Assembly (NCBI GenBank): GCA_017871115.1
Contig: JAFCIZ010000007.1
Location: forward strand, 1,612,001 to 1,676,000
Reading direction: 5' to 3'
DNA from: Cunninghamella blakesleeana
Lineage: Eukaryota > Mucoromycota > Mucoromycetes > Mucorales > Cunninghamellaceae
Length of the DNA: 64,000 bases
Position 1 is the first letter of the stretch. Each line of letters begins with the position of its first letter. The translations under genes were made by a program, and so were the position numbers. Positions 37,887-50,619 of this stretch are shown one piece after another. The notes under the pieces were generated by a model. The model was not told the origin of the DNA and searched no databases. It was given only the letters and a program-made list of their open reading frames with translations.

Positions 37887-38550
37887 TTATAATAAAATAT
37901 AAGACATAAGAAGAATAGGGAGAATACTGTAAGACATCATATCGACACTAGCAAAAGAAGTTATTGCAGCGTTTGTTTCTCCAAAAGTCAATGGTTTACC
38001 ATCTGGCCCCAAGATAGAAATACTTGCCACAGCAGAATAAGTAGCATTATTGGAACTAGCAGTATAATGAGGTTGAGATTGGTTAGTACTACTGGAAATA
38101 TAAAAAGGAGCAGAATAAACAACAGGATCAGATCCATGAGAAAGACCTATTCTCCAAGGACTTGTAGAATTACCAAGAGAAGGGGATACTGGGTACACGA
38201 GGGAACCAATAGCTCCACTAAGACCTTCGGCAATAACAATACTACTAGATGATAAAGTGCCATCAGCACCTGCAACGAGACCAATATTAATAGGAGAATT
38301 ATCACCTTTATTCCATGTAATGCCAAGACTACATAAAAAAATAAAAATAAAAAATAAATACATAGATTCTGAAAGATAATAGTAACACTTTTATTTTTAT
38401 TTCTTCAACTTACTTTTGATTTATTTGAACGACAGTACCAGCAGTAGGATAAGTAATTTCATAAGGTGAGCCATCTCTTTTTTCAACAGGAACAGCCATA
38501 ATAGAGGAAGCCATCAATGCCAAAGTAGTAGCAATTGTTAAGAATTTCAT
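37887..38550 (-). CDS. Kre9/Knh1-like GPI-anchored cell-wall protein
   Basis: Exons 38550-38414 and 38328-37887 join in frame (Asn codon AA/T) into 192 residues. It opens with a signal peptide (MKFLTIATTLALMASSIMA) and a KR site, followed by the Kre9/Knh1-type beta domain: YEITYPTAGTVVQINQN and GITWNKGDNSPINIGLVAG, then WRIGLSHGSDPVVYSAPFYI. Several N-glycosylation sequons follow (NQS, NAT). The C-terminus is Ser/Thr-containing and ends in a hydrophobic stretch (SYSILPILLMSYILL), the form expected of a GPI-anchor signal. Such proteins sit at the outer membrane face or in the wall and have been tied to beta-glucan assembly in yeast. Direct function here is inferred. Confidence 0.85.
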
Positions 38551-40021
38551 TTTTTTTAATATGATTTAAATTAGAGTTTTAGGGTTGCTTTGAATGCTTT
38601 TAATAAATTGATAAATAAAACAAAAAGAGAAAATTAAAAAATGAAATTGTCTATTTATATATAATTTTTATTTCAAAAAAAAATTAATATTTCATGTTTA
38701 TGTCATTCATATATATATATATATAAATTTGAGTTTTAATATAAAGTGCATTATAATACAGAATTTACTTAACATATGATGTTTTTTAATACAGTAATGT
38801 ACCGATGTCCACCGTATTTAGGTTACACTAATCTGCTTAGGTATTCTTCACATGGATGATATCCTTACCTATTGTTCCCGATTTTATCCAATAACTCTAT
38901 CTCCATTTAAGTAAAAAAAAGATCATTTTTCCATTAAAGTATAAAAAAAGATCAATTTTTTTATATAAGATTCTGATTTAAAAAAAAAAAACTATAGATC
39001 CTGTCCCATTTTAGTATATTAAAAAAAAAAACTGGTGACGCCTGCCTAGAAAATAATAAAAACGTTTTCGTATATTTTTTATTTTTACTCTTACTTTTTT
39101 GACGTTATATTTCTAAAAAGGGAATCGTTACCTTTAAAATAAATCCTAATTTGTCCTATTTTATCCTATTCTTTTTTTTTTCTCGCTTATCATAATAATA
39201 AAATATATATATAAAGGATATAAATGATATCATAATAAAATGATTATTAAGGATGTTTACACACTTTAAAAATAACTTTTTCTACGTATTCAAATGACCA
39301 AGAAGTATCATCATCGTCGAAAAATAAAGGGTATTTTGTATTATAGATCGTTGCATATGCAAATATATGCACATATATAGAACTTTAAGGTGTTATTATG
39401 AAATACAATAAAACTTTTTTTTTCAAAAAAATAAAATGAAAAAAGGAAACTGCACTATAAATTAACTTTTTGGCGGATAATAAAATCACTAAAGAAAATT
39501 ACATGTATTCACAAACAATAAAAAAAAGAACATAGGTAATAATGTAATTCAACGTATTTAATATAATTTGATCCCTGGGACAATAAAGTATATATCTCTC
39601 TGTAGAATATATTTCTATGTTTATATAGGAAAACAACTAAAAAGTAAGATTAATACAAAATAAAAAAATATTGGTTATCACATAATAGAATGAAAAAAAT
39701 TAAAAAATAGTAATCACACATTATATTTATGATATCTATACTTTTTCTAATCTATTTTCTCTATAAATTATATATATATTTATTGATAATTTATATTTAA
39801 TTCAAATATAACTCTCAAGACAGATTTATATAAATTTTATTAGCAAGTAAATTATTGTAAAAAAATGACATTTTTAAATATGAAATACTTTTAAAAACTT
39901 GGTCAGAAGTCTAAATTTAAACTACGCAATCCTAGCTTGAGAAATAATTTTTTTAAAAAAAAAAAAGTTCCCTCTCTTTACTACTTGTTTTTTACTTTTA
40001 TTACATATATATTTAAATTGA
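38551..40021. other. Intergenic, divergent promoters
   Basis: Upstream of both the wall-protein gene (minus) and the FANCE-like gene (plus). AT-rich; imperfect direct repeats of an AAAAAAGATCA-type motif occur at 38915-38960. No gene seen. Confidence 0.5.
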
Positions 40022-41998
40022 ATGTCTATAGAACTATTAAAAGCACAAAAACTTAATAAAATAAAATCAAGAATACAAAATCAAGGCTATGAATTCAGTT
40101 TAGAACTAAAAAACGCTTTTGAAATGGGAATATCAGTTTATAGTAAAAGCGAATAAAAGATAATAAAGAATAAACTATTTATTTAAATAATACTCTGTTA
40201 TATATATTGTTTATAAAATAGATCGCTCGTTTACAACAATGGAAGTAGATCAAGCAGCAGTTACAAAACCTATAATCGTAACTATTTATATAATTTATTA
40301 AAAGAAAAAGGGTACGAAAATTAGTTTTATTTATTAATTTATTTTTTTAATACAATTGCTGTTTGGATTATGTAATAAAAAGATACAAAAAGAAACTATA
40401 CCCTTCCGTGAACCTCGTATTTTGAAATATCAGCAACGAATCTTGAATATATCTACACAACTCTCTCAAAGTAATATATACGTACTCTCTCTCACACACG
40501 CACACACAGAAACATATGTATATATATATGAGTGTGCGTTTATAATTCCATTTTGTTGTTTAAATTCACTTTTGCGAATAATTTATTTTATTTTTTATAT
40601 TTTTTAGGTCAAGAACAAAATGATCACCACCACAGTAATGATAGTATTCTTATACAACAAGAAATCGAACTATTATTAAATAAAATTCAAACAATATCAG
40701 CTATTCAGGATTCTCAAAAACAGCAACAGTCAACTCAAGAAATATCGTTAATATATCAAGAAATATTAAGATTGCCTTTAAATAAGGTATGTATATACAG
40801 GCATATTTATGCAAGAATAATATATGCTCACGCGTATATATAATGTATTTCATTTATTTAATTTCATTTTAATTAATAATAGATAAAAATAATTATATTT
40901 CATTTCATTAATTTCATTCTAACTATTAATAGATAAAAATAGTTTGTAATTCAATAGATTTCAGTTTATGGCCAGAAGAAAATTTATGCGAATTATTAGG
41001 TTCCTTTTTAAAAGAAGAAAATCTGAACCATTCTGTTGGTACTATTATTATTCAATCTTCGCTCCTTCCACTTGTAAAATGAAGAGTTAAGAAAAGAGAA
41101 TGATATGGATAAATGAATTTGATATTATAAAGAAAATAACAACATGTTATTTAAATGTGCTGTATTTAAATATTAGGTTATTCGCTTAAGTAATTCATTG
41201 TCGCGGATACTAATGAGTAGCGTATTGGATCTTGGAAAACAATATGGAAATATCGTAATGGATGGTTTAATATTACCTATTTTAAATGATGTTTATGAAG
41301 GTAAATCACGGTTCTTTCTTTTTTTATTTTTTACTTTAAAAAAATGTAAATCAAACTAAAATTTACTTTTATTTATTTATATTCTTTTAAAAAAGGCAAA
41401 ATTGAATTTGGCCGACCTCAAATAGAACTTTTTACTAAACTAATTAATAACTCATTCCCAACGTCAACAAGAATCACATTACTAAAGTAATATATATATT
41501 TATATACATACTATCATTATTTTGCCACGAATGATAATAATAAACATGAACATATAAACAAATAAACACACATATATATAGCTCATTTATATTATTATTA
41601 TTATTATTATTGTTATTACTATTAGTTACTTGGCATTTGAATATCATCATAAAACACTATCAGCTAATAATAATAGTAGTCAACACCATCAGCAAAATGT
41701 ATCCAATCATATAATTCAATTTATAAATACCATTGTCAGCTCACAACCGCCTATTACATTAAATGAACCGATGCTACGTCAATTACTACAAATAGCACAG
41801 TCTGTGATTGAAATACAACCAAAAGATAAAGGGTGTATGCAGCTTTTATTAACATTGATAAACAAACATGCACAATCTATTATGGAAACGAATGTGCTCG
41901 GTGATCTTGAAAATGTGGCAAAACAAAGTGATATGTTTTTAAAAAAATCAATCCTTGGCCAAGTCAACTCTTTAAGGCAAAAATCTCTCAAGAAATAA
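40022..41998 (+). CDS. FANCE-like Fanconi anaemia core-complex protein
   Basis: Eight exons join in frame: 40022-40142, 40222-40277, 40383-40470, 40608-40786, 40933-41073, 41177-41300, 41396-41486, 41626-41998, giving 390 residues. The C-terminal two thirds follow the helical-repeat domain of FANCE: RLSNSLSRILMSSVLDLGKQ with YGNIVMDGLILPIL, then IELFTKLINNSFPTSTRITL, LRQLLQIAQSVIEIQPKDKG, and the closing LLTLINKHAQSI, ...SDMFLKKSILGQVNSL. The end in particular corresponds to the conserved FANCE C-terminus (TKY...NTTFLRKSLKA-like). In animals FANCE links the core complex to FANCD2 for monoubiquitination in crosslink repair. The first three small exons rest only on splice sites and phase, and are the weakest part of the model. 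Confidence 0.7.
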
Positions 41999-42101
41999 AA
42001 ATTATTACCATCATCGTCACCGTCAACATAAAATGATATATTATATATATGTTTTATTTTTATTTTATTAATACATATTTTTATATAGATATTTTATACT
42101 G

Positions 42102-42141
<40 letters not shown>

Positions 42142-42284
42142 GTACATAGGAAAAAAAGAAAAAGTTAAACGTATTTGAATAGTTCAATAAATAATGGATA
42201 ATGGATATTTTGATAAAATGATAATTAAAATAAGTAATAAATAAGTAGAAAAAAAATAATGGTCAATAAATAGGAGGGAATTTT
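41999..42284. other. Short intergenic region with (TA)n run
   Basis: Lies between the converging FANCE-like and transporter genes; a (TA)n run spans about 42103-42138. Confidence 0.6.
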
Positions 42285-43762
42285 TTATACATTAAAACGA
42301 TAATCGAGTCTATTGCTTCCTAAATCTTTAGTAGTTTCAATATATTGTTTTTTCTCTTTATCGGATAATGCATTCCACTTCTTTTCACGGTATTTGTTAG
42401 TTAACTTGTAACGGAAATGTTGGAAAAGGAAGAGGAATGTGGTGATTAAAGTTAAAGCAATATTAATCCAATTTCCAGTATGATATCTTGGAGCATCATA
42501 TTGACCTATAATGATAATATATAATAGTATAAAAAAAGTAATCCATTAGTTTTATTTAATATATATATCTATTATGATATATTTAGTTATACTTACGATA
42601 AACGAAACTTCCTGGTACACCACAAATATTGGCTGATCCAATAATAGCACCTAAAGCTAATGTTCTTTTACCAATGGGCGCTAAATTACTTGACATCCTA
42701 AAATGATAAAAATAGCAATAATAATAAAGTATTATTAGAATGTACTTTAAAAAAATAAATTTTATATACGTATAAATCACTTACCATCCTATATGCATAC
42801 TGCTCAAAATTGATATGAAATTAATTAAAAATTAACAATAAAAGTAAAAAAAAAAAAAAATTAGTAAATATATATATAAAAACAATCGGTTTTTGCTGAA
42901 GTTCAGATTGAATATATATAAACTTACCCGTGGTAAGAAGGGGCAGAAGCAGCAATCAAAGCAGCTACATAAAACACAGATTTATCGGCTGAATCAGGTA
43001 AAAATTCTAACATCATAAATCCCACAAGAATCCAAATACATGCAATCAATGCATGTAAGCCGTAGTTGCCTCGTTTTTCAGCACTCTTAGCAATAAGAAT
43101 GGATAAGGAAAGATTAATAAAATAAGAAGGTACAGTTAAAAGGTTACTTGTGGTTACTGAATATCCAAAATTTCTGATTAATGTTGGGAAATAAACATTG
43201 ATAGGTGTGTGTGGAATAAATCTAGAATCGTTTTTATTTTTTTGAAAAAGTAAATTAGAATAGAAAGTGAAAGATTAGTTTTTTTTAGTACATGTTTTTT
43301 TTTAAAAAAATTTATTATTATTATTATTGTATTTATTATATACCCAATAAAAGTAATAAACAAATGGGTCCAAGCCTTAGTATCTTTTAAAGTGACAAAT
43401 ACATCATTCCATGTAACGCGCTTATATTGATCTTTTTTAGTTAAATCATCACGAATGAGTCGGGTCACAGCAATTTGAGCTTCACGTTCGGTTAACCATG
43501 GCTTTTTTCTACGAATCCATACGCTTGTTCTAGCTGGATTGGCAGGTAAATATAAACTATATATATAATATATTAAATAAAAGTTAAAATTTAAAAAAAT
43601 AAAATTCCATTTTTTAAAATAAAAATAAAATAATAAAACTTAAACTTACAATGCTATAAATCCTACAATATTAGTGAAAATACCATCAATTAAAAATAAC
43701 CACTATTTATATAGTAAAAACAAAGATAAATAAATTATCATTTTTTTCAAATTATTTATTAA

Positions 43763-43813
<51 letters not shown>

Positions 43814-44894
43814 CATGTAAGTATGTACCTTCCAACCATAAAGTCCAGCCACACCAGCTAAACGAAAAATACCAAAAGAAATTAAACCAGAAAAAGCTGA
43901 AGCAAAAGATTGAATACCCCAAAACCAAGCTAAACGGGAAGGAAATTCAGAAGTTTTATACCATCCAGTTAAATAAGTTAATGAGGCAGGAATAAAACCT
44001 GCTTCGGTCAATGCAATAAAGAAACGAATAGCAATAAATCCATTAAAATTCTATTTCATGCAATTAACAAATATATAAATAGATAGTTAGATAATGGTAA
44101 TGATTATCAACATTTTCTTTTTTAAAAAAAATTACCTGAAGAAAAACGTGTGCCCAACTATATATAATTAATTATAAAAAAAATAAATAGATTAATCAGT
44201 TATTCTTTCAAATATTTTTATGTACATATATACATATATATATAATCTTACGTTACTATTCCCCAAGAGGTCATCAAAATTGGTATCCATAAATGAGCAC
44301 CAACTCTTTTTACAATAGGATTGGTTGGTAAAGTAAATACAGTAAAAACAATAGAATGTACTAAAGTACCAAGATTCACGCCATCGGTATTGAAGCCCTA
44401 TTTTTTTTAAGGAAAATAAATAAGTAAATTAATATATATTCAACAATTGTTTTAAAACAAGTAATTAAAAAAACATAAAAAGCTTACAAGATGTTCAGGT
44501 AAATGGTCAGAGATAGCATTAGCTGTTAATAGTTTTTTTTTAAAAAAATAATAATAATTATAACAATAATATTAGTTTAGAAAAATAAATTATTACAGAA
44601 TATATATATATATATATATATAAACTTACCAATATTAGTTCGATCCATATTAAGAACAAAAGTCATCAGTAATACAAAAGTCATCAAATGAATATCAATT
44701 TTTCTTCGTACGGCATCTTCTTCTTTTGGTGTCCATTCTAAATTATGCACATAGCCTTCAGCATTGATTTGTTCATGGTTATCTTCACTTATAGAGGATA
44801 TGGTTGAAGTATCTGATGAAGAACTTTTTAGTTTTTTTTCATCATCGTCATATATATCTAACTGCTTATGTTCTAATGTTTTTTCACCAGACAT
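42285..44894 (-). CDS. Major facilitator transporter, Dal5/allantoate-permease (ACS) family, with very small exons
   Basis: Eleven exons join in frame: 44894-44630, 44522-44488, 44397-44252, 44157-44136, 44050-43829, 43702-43650, 43556-43344, 43221-42928, 42799-42785, 42697-42597, 42505-42285, giving 528 residues. Family signs: a cytosolic acidic N-terminus, LNMDRTNIG at the end of the first helix, RFFIALTEAGFIPASLTYLTG, WFWGIQSFASAFSGLISFGI, W(L/I)FLIDG, the middle linker PANPARTSVW with TEREAQIAVTRLIRDD, and a late VYRQYDAPRY-type motif. About twelve membrane helices are expected. Relatives are proton symporters for organic anions (allantoate, nicotinate, vitamins); the substrate is not predictable. 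Exons of 35, 22 and 15 nt are unusual. The 15-nt exon has a tandem acceptor (GAGCAG), so an 18-nt form is also in frame. Confidence 0.9.
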
Positions 44895-45573
44895 ATTTAT
44901 ATATATATATATATATAATTATAAATGTATTTTTATTATTTTTATTTATATCAAAGAAAAAGAAAAAGAAAAAAAACGCAATATTCTTTTATCTTTTTTT
45001 TTATATAAAGTTTTTTTTTAAAAAAAATCCTTTTCCGGGTATTCTTTTATATATATATAAGACTAAAAAAAATAAAATTAATTGTATATTATGAATATAG
45101 GATATCATCATTTTCTTGACAATTAGACAAAATATTATATAGCGATGGCACCATTTTTTATAATTTTTGTTAGTTCGTGTTACAATGATAACTTTAAACT
45201 GTCGCTATAAAAATTCTATCTTTTTTGGGATTATTTTTTATTTCTGATAACCAAATAAAAATTGAATCGAAAGACGCCAGATGATGAAAAGGCACAATTA
45301 TCTACCACAAAAACATCATTGTTTTTCCTTTTTTCCCTTTTTTTTATAGTTGTTTCTCAAAGAAAAAGAGATTATATTTTCCATCTTGAATTTTATTTTT
45401 TTTCATATTATATAATCAATCCATTATCCCAGATTAAATTTAGTAAGTCGCAATATTTTTTTTTTCTTTGAAAAAACATTTCTTTATAAAAATAATAATA
45501 ATATATAAACAAAAAAAAGTGATATAATAGTAATAATTGAAGATAATATTAATAATAAAAAAAATCTACATAA

Positions 45574-45604
<31 letters not shown>

Positions 45605-45695
45605 GTGTGTATTTTAAATGAATTAGGGTGATTATATGTTCTAAAGTATCTATGGTTTTGTTTTATGTATTCAAACTTTAATTATAGACGATGAC
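44895..45695. other. Intergenic region
   Basis: Upstream of the transporter gene and downstream of the mL59 gene (both minus). Contains TA-rich and A-rich tracts and no gene. Confidence 0.6.
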
Positions 45696-46235
45696 TTAAA
45701 AAGGTAATGATGTTTTTTGCTTAGCGAGTTCTTTCAATTTATCCTATTATTTAAAAAGATAAAAAAAAATTATATAGTCAATATATTGTTTTCACTTTAT
45801 ATATATATATATATAAATATATATATATGTATATATATTATATGTATTTATATTTTATAAAATGAAATAAAACCCCTTCTTTCTTCTTCTTACCTCTTTC
45901 CAAGCTTGAATGATTTGAGGCATCTTTTCAAGGTTTTTACGAATAGTTTCTTGTCGTTCAGCTCTCATACGTTCATGTTTTTCTAATTTATTAGGTTTAT
46001 ATCTTAAAGATTTATGAGGTGCTTTAGGTGGTAATCCAATAGTACTGGGATCAATATGTTGTTGTAAACAAGCCTTTCTTAAATCATTTTGTACTCGTCG
46101 TGATACTTGAGCTGGACGCCAAAAACTTTTTTGTTTGGTTTCATTATATACAAGTTGGGGTTTAATATCAGCTTCTACTAAAGGTTTAGTCAACTTATTT
46201 AAAAATTTTTGTGAAAATATACGTTGAGTGGCCAT
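45696..46235 (-). CDS. Mitochondrial large-subunit ribosomal protein mL59 (yeast MrpL25 type)
   Basis: Exons 46235-45894 and 45743-45696 join phase 0 (GAG/GTAAGA, AATAG acceptor), giving 129 residues; the second exon is only 16 codons including the stop. The protein is basic: RIFSQKFLNKLTKP, then YNETKQKSFWRPAQVSRRVQ, NDLRKACLQQH, then SLRYKPNKLEKHERMRAERQ and an amphipathic helix ETIRKNLEKMPQIIQAWKE. The W-RP-x-SRR-x2-DLRK signature and the KHE-R-R-R-I-L-M pattern are those of fungal mL59, whose usual length is about 150 residues. It would be a structural protein of the mitoribosome. If the intron is not spliced, a longer basic tail with a different end results. Confidence 0.8.
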
Positions 46236-46670
46236 TATATTATAATAAAGTGTATATAATTTAGTAAAGGAAAAAGAAGGATACTGGAAAAAAAAATGAA
46301 AGGTGTATCAAAAAAAAAAAAGATCAAAACAATTTAAAGTGACCGTTCTCGCATTTTTTTTATTTTTTAGAAATCCGCCCAGGATCATGGCAAAGCTAAA
46401 AATCATGCTCCTAGATTTATGCTCAACTCTAGTATGATTTAGTTTTCAGTAATTTTTAATTATCATTTGTTATTATTATTATCTTTTATTACTTTTTTTT
46501 TATTCAAGGAAAACTTATTAAAAAAGGAATCAGCTGAATAATGAAGTTTTTTTATTATCCAATAATAAAAATATTCCCGAAATCGTTTCAAGAATTTTTT
46601 AATGATAAAAAAAATACTTTATATACATAAAAAATAAAAATAAAAAAAGGTATCATCATCATGACGTATA

Positions 46671-46710
<40 letters not shown>

Positions 46711-46755
46711 ATTGTTTAAAATAATTTACTCCATACTACGACTATTAATATACAA
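46236..46755. other. Intergenic region with (TA)n run
   Basis: Lies between the mL59 start and the VTI1 stop (both minus strand). A (TA)n run covers about 46672-46706. No gene seen. Confidence 0.6.
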
Positions 46756-47873
46756 TTACCAAAATAATTTACTCCAAACGACTAATAAGATCAAAGCAAC
46801 CAAGACTAAAATAATAACACCAATAATAATTTTATTAGTTGCCATGCTATATACGAAATAAAAAAAAAATAGTTAAAACGTGAGTGATGAGTAATGAAAA
46901 GGATTAATTATATAATATTAAATAATAAATAAACATTGTTATTATTACCGTCTGGCCATCACTTTTAAAGTTCTAGAAGATTTATCAATATAAGAATCAG
47001 CTTCACCTAAGGTATCTCTTGTACGAACTAAAGTCTCACGTTGGCCTTTTAATGTATTAAGAATATTTACACCAATGCTCTCCGTTTCTAAAGCAAGACG
47101 ATGACTACCTTCTAAACGACGGCTGGATTCACCTAATCGCTCTGTGCCATTTAATAATCGTTGGCGTTGATCAATAATAGAAGCATCCAAATCACCTTCC
47201 ATATCAATACCGATCAAATCCTCTCGATTCTGTTTTGCTTGAGGTGCCAAGTTTGCTCTTCTCTATAAACGTATGCATAAAATAAAAAAATAAAAAATCA
47301 ATATATATGTATCATTAACTACTTTTTATTTATCTATTTCTCTTTATTTATATTTATTTATTTACCAAATCACGTTTCATATTTTCAGCTTCTGACTTTA
47401 ATAAACGAAGTCTTGCTTGTAAACGGACACGAGAAGGTGTAGGCACATTAAGTAATTCTCTTTCCATTTGAGATATCTTTAATAAAATAAAATTATATTA
47501 GTTAACGCAGTACTAATTGTAATTATTATTATCTTATCTCTCATTTATATATATAGATATAGATATAGATATAGATATATACTTTACAATATCATTAGCT
47601 TCGTTTAATTCTTTTTCTGCCAATTGAATGTTTGACTTACGCTTATCTATATAATAACAATAGTCATAATAATAACAGTAATAATAATAAAAATATAGGT
47701 ATAAATCAATATTCATAGATAACTACTTTAATGTTTTATTTTATTCCTATGTTGTTTTTTTTACCAGCATTAGAAGAAGCATTAATATTATCAATAGTTT
47801 TATTAAAAGAAGATTTGATAGTATGAAAGTCTTGCTCATAACCAGTAAAATTATCCGAATTGGCTTCAACCAT
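46756..47873 (-). CDS. VTI1: Qb-SNARE Vti1
   Basis: Five exons join in frame: 47873-47765, 47646-47588, 47476-47366, 47262-46949, 46846-46756, giving 227 residues (yeast Vti1 has 217). The N-terminal three-helix region starts MVEANSDNFTGYEQDF, with the typical IQLAEKELNEANDIISQMER. The SNARE motif runs from LLNGTERLGESSRRLEGSHR through ETESIGVNILNTLKGQRETL; the central Q of LKGQRE is the zero-layer Gln of Qb SNAREs. A basic RR precedes the C-terminal membrane anchor (IIIGVIILVLVALILLVVW), encoded by the last exon. Vti1 mediates fusion at the Golgi, endosomes and vacuole. Each exon alone is short, but the phases agree across all four introns. Confidence 0.93.
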
Positions 47874-50619
47874 TGTTATGATTATTATTTATTATTATTA
47901 TGTGTAAAAAGAAAAAGAAGAGAAAAAGTGAGAAAAAAGAGGTGGGAGAGAAAAAATTGCTTGGCTAAAAAAAGCTGGTTTTGAAATTTTAAATCTTAAT
48001 TCTTTTAATTTCTATTTTCTATTTATCCATTTCCTGACATTTTTATTAAAAAAACTTGTAGCCATGCTACCCATAATATATATACACTTTTACGAATTTT
48101 TACATAATATTCTTTCCATAAAACACTCAAGTCAATTGTATTTAAAGCAAAACACTTGGCAGCATTGTTTTGCTGCTTGTTTTAAAACAGTATAATAAGG
48201 TTACTATATAAAAAAAGGACTATATTCCATAATAACAAAGATTTTGTAGAAGACATTTCAAAAAACTGCGACCTAATACTCTATCTTTTTTCAAATACAA
48301 TTTGTAAAAATAATAAATAAAAACCTCCATTAATAATAGCAATTTCCAAAAAAGATGATACAGCACAACTGTTTTTTTGGGGTAGAAGTATATAAAAAAA
48401 AGGTCAACGACAATAACTTGTATAATCAATAGTAACGAATTTGAGAGATTCTTTATATTTATTACCAACTATGTTTACATACATTATTAAACATCAACAT
48501 GACCTTTGGTTTTGGCATCTGGCAATAAATATACTTTGAAGGAGCATACATATCCAAAAATCACGATTCCCATTTTCGAAACGTGATATTATATAAATAT
48601 TAATTATAGACGAATTTTATTATTTTTATCTATTAATGTATATATTTATCATTGGTAAATCGAACCATATGTACATAAATATCGATAAGTTAGACGATAT
48701 AAACTCAAAATGGCTGAATCCTAGTGAAAGCGCAGTTTACTTTATAGTATAGATAATTCATAAGAAAGATATGATGTATCCCTTTAAAATAATAAAAAAA
48801 GAATAAATTAATTGTATTGACACTTCTGATCCAAACCAAAGACCGGAAGCTGTGAAAGTTCAATAAAAATAATGACAGATCCTAGGACAAGTTTAAATGA
48901 TAATTATATACATATATATGACTTTTTATCATTCTTACAATGTCTAAAAATAAAAAGTTCAAAGAATTTATAAGATTTGTTATTAGCAGTATCGTCTTTA
49001 ACTGAATCTCTTGCTCAATAGTTATAAAAACGAATATAACAGAGCTAAAATTAAGTACAGCACATATTGCAGCAAATTAGGATTAGATAACGCAGTAATA
49101 GAATACATTTATTAAATAATTACAGTACATCAATATTTAAAGAAGTAGTTGAAAAAGTACCTATTGATACATAGTATTAATAAATGTAAAAGTGGTAAAG
49201 GCTGTATTGCTTCAGAATTCTTTTGATTTAGTATTGATAAATTTTTAAAAACTTTTGAAATTATATTACATATATACATATTTATAGACGTCCTTTATAT
49301 TACAAAATAAATCCCTTTTCTCATTAATATCATCATTATTAAATAAAATGAAAACATATAATCCTGTTCCATTTTAATTAAAAATTCATAAATTACAAGA
49401 AAATCAAAGAAAGAAAAAAAAAAGAAAAGATAAGTAGTTAATTTGACATATGATCCATATTTCCAGTTAAAAAGAATTAGTATTGCAAGACAACAACTTT
49501 TCTTTTTTTCCTTTTTTTTTTTTTTGTTCTAAAAAGACTTGAATATGACATACAATGATCTATTTTATTTAATTTATGATCATTTTTAAATATATATCAT
49601 CTTTATACAACTCTATTTCAAGAGAATATATAAGTTTCTTTTTTATTCTATTTTTTTTAATATATACAAAAAGGTATGTAGACTGAGTTTGAAACAAAGG
49701 CCCACTCTCTCTAAAAAAAAAAAAGGGGAGAGGATGAAAGAATGCTTAAACCAAAGATTTTTTTTTTTTTTTGGCCAATGATCAGATACTTTAACACACT
49801 GACATCGAAAGAATATAAAAGGAAAGCAACAAAAAAAAAAAAAGAGTTATATTAATATTATTATTTATATTAGCAGGTGCAGATGATGTATATAAGTTAT
49901 AAACAAATAAAAAAATAAAAAATAAAAAAAATACGATGATATATATAAAATTAATACATATTAATATTAACAAATGGACTATGATATAGTCAAATCAAAT
50001 TCTTTCCCCCTTAGTTTTTCCACTTTCTTTTTTTTACCCTTTGGATGTCATTAAAATAAAAAAAATAAAGTGACCAATCTTTTTTTTATATATATATAGT
50101 TTAGAAATACGTAAAGAGATAATTATATAGATATATATAGACATATATATATAGATTTCACAATTATTTTAATGAATCGACGATTTTATATATATAATAA
50201 TACGACGAATATAAAAAAAAAAAATGGTAAAATGATTAAAAAAGGCTATAAAAAAAAAAAATGATGATATCACTTTTATTATTATTATTAGAAAACACTG
50301 TTAATAATAATAATAATAAATAATAATAAAAGCGAAACCTCTTTTATTTTTTTTTATTTTTTTTTCATTATATATCCCTTTTACCCCTTCAAAAAAAAAA
50401 AAGAACCACAGACCATTACTCATCCTAACGAAATAAATAAATAAATAATTAACAATTTGACATACGCATAATATAAAAAAACAATATAAAAACCAATCAT
50501 TTTTTTTTTTTTTAATTTCTTCTTTTTTCTTTTCCATCTTCATTCTTTTTTTTTTTTTACTTTTTTTTTGTTTTTATTTTTCCTCCTCTCCTTTACAACT
50601 TTTATTACTTTTATTTCAT
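47874..50619. other. Long non-coding region with weak coding relics
   Basis: 2.7 kb without a gene I can support. Between 48.48 and 49.13 kb a few short stretches look once-coding: minus-strand CSFKVYLLPDAKTKGHVDV near 48.50-48.57 kb, plus-strand CIDTSDPNQRPEAVKVQ near 48.82-48.87 kb, and NRAKIKYSTYCSKLGLDNAV near 49.03-49.10 kb, each ended by stops. The second resembles the last helix of a protein kinase domain (DPxxRP). The part after 49.4 kb is AT-rich, with long A and T tracts before the TEA-factor start. Confidence 0.4.
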
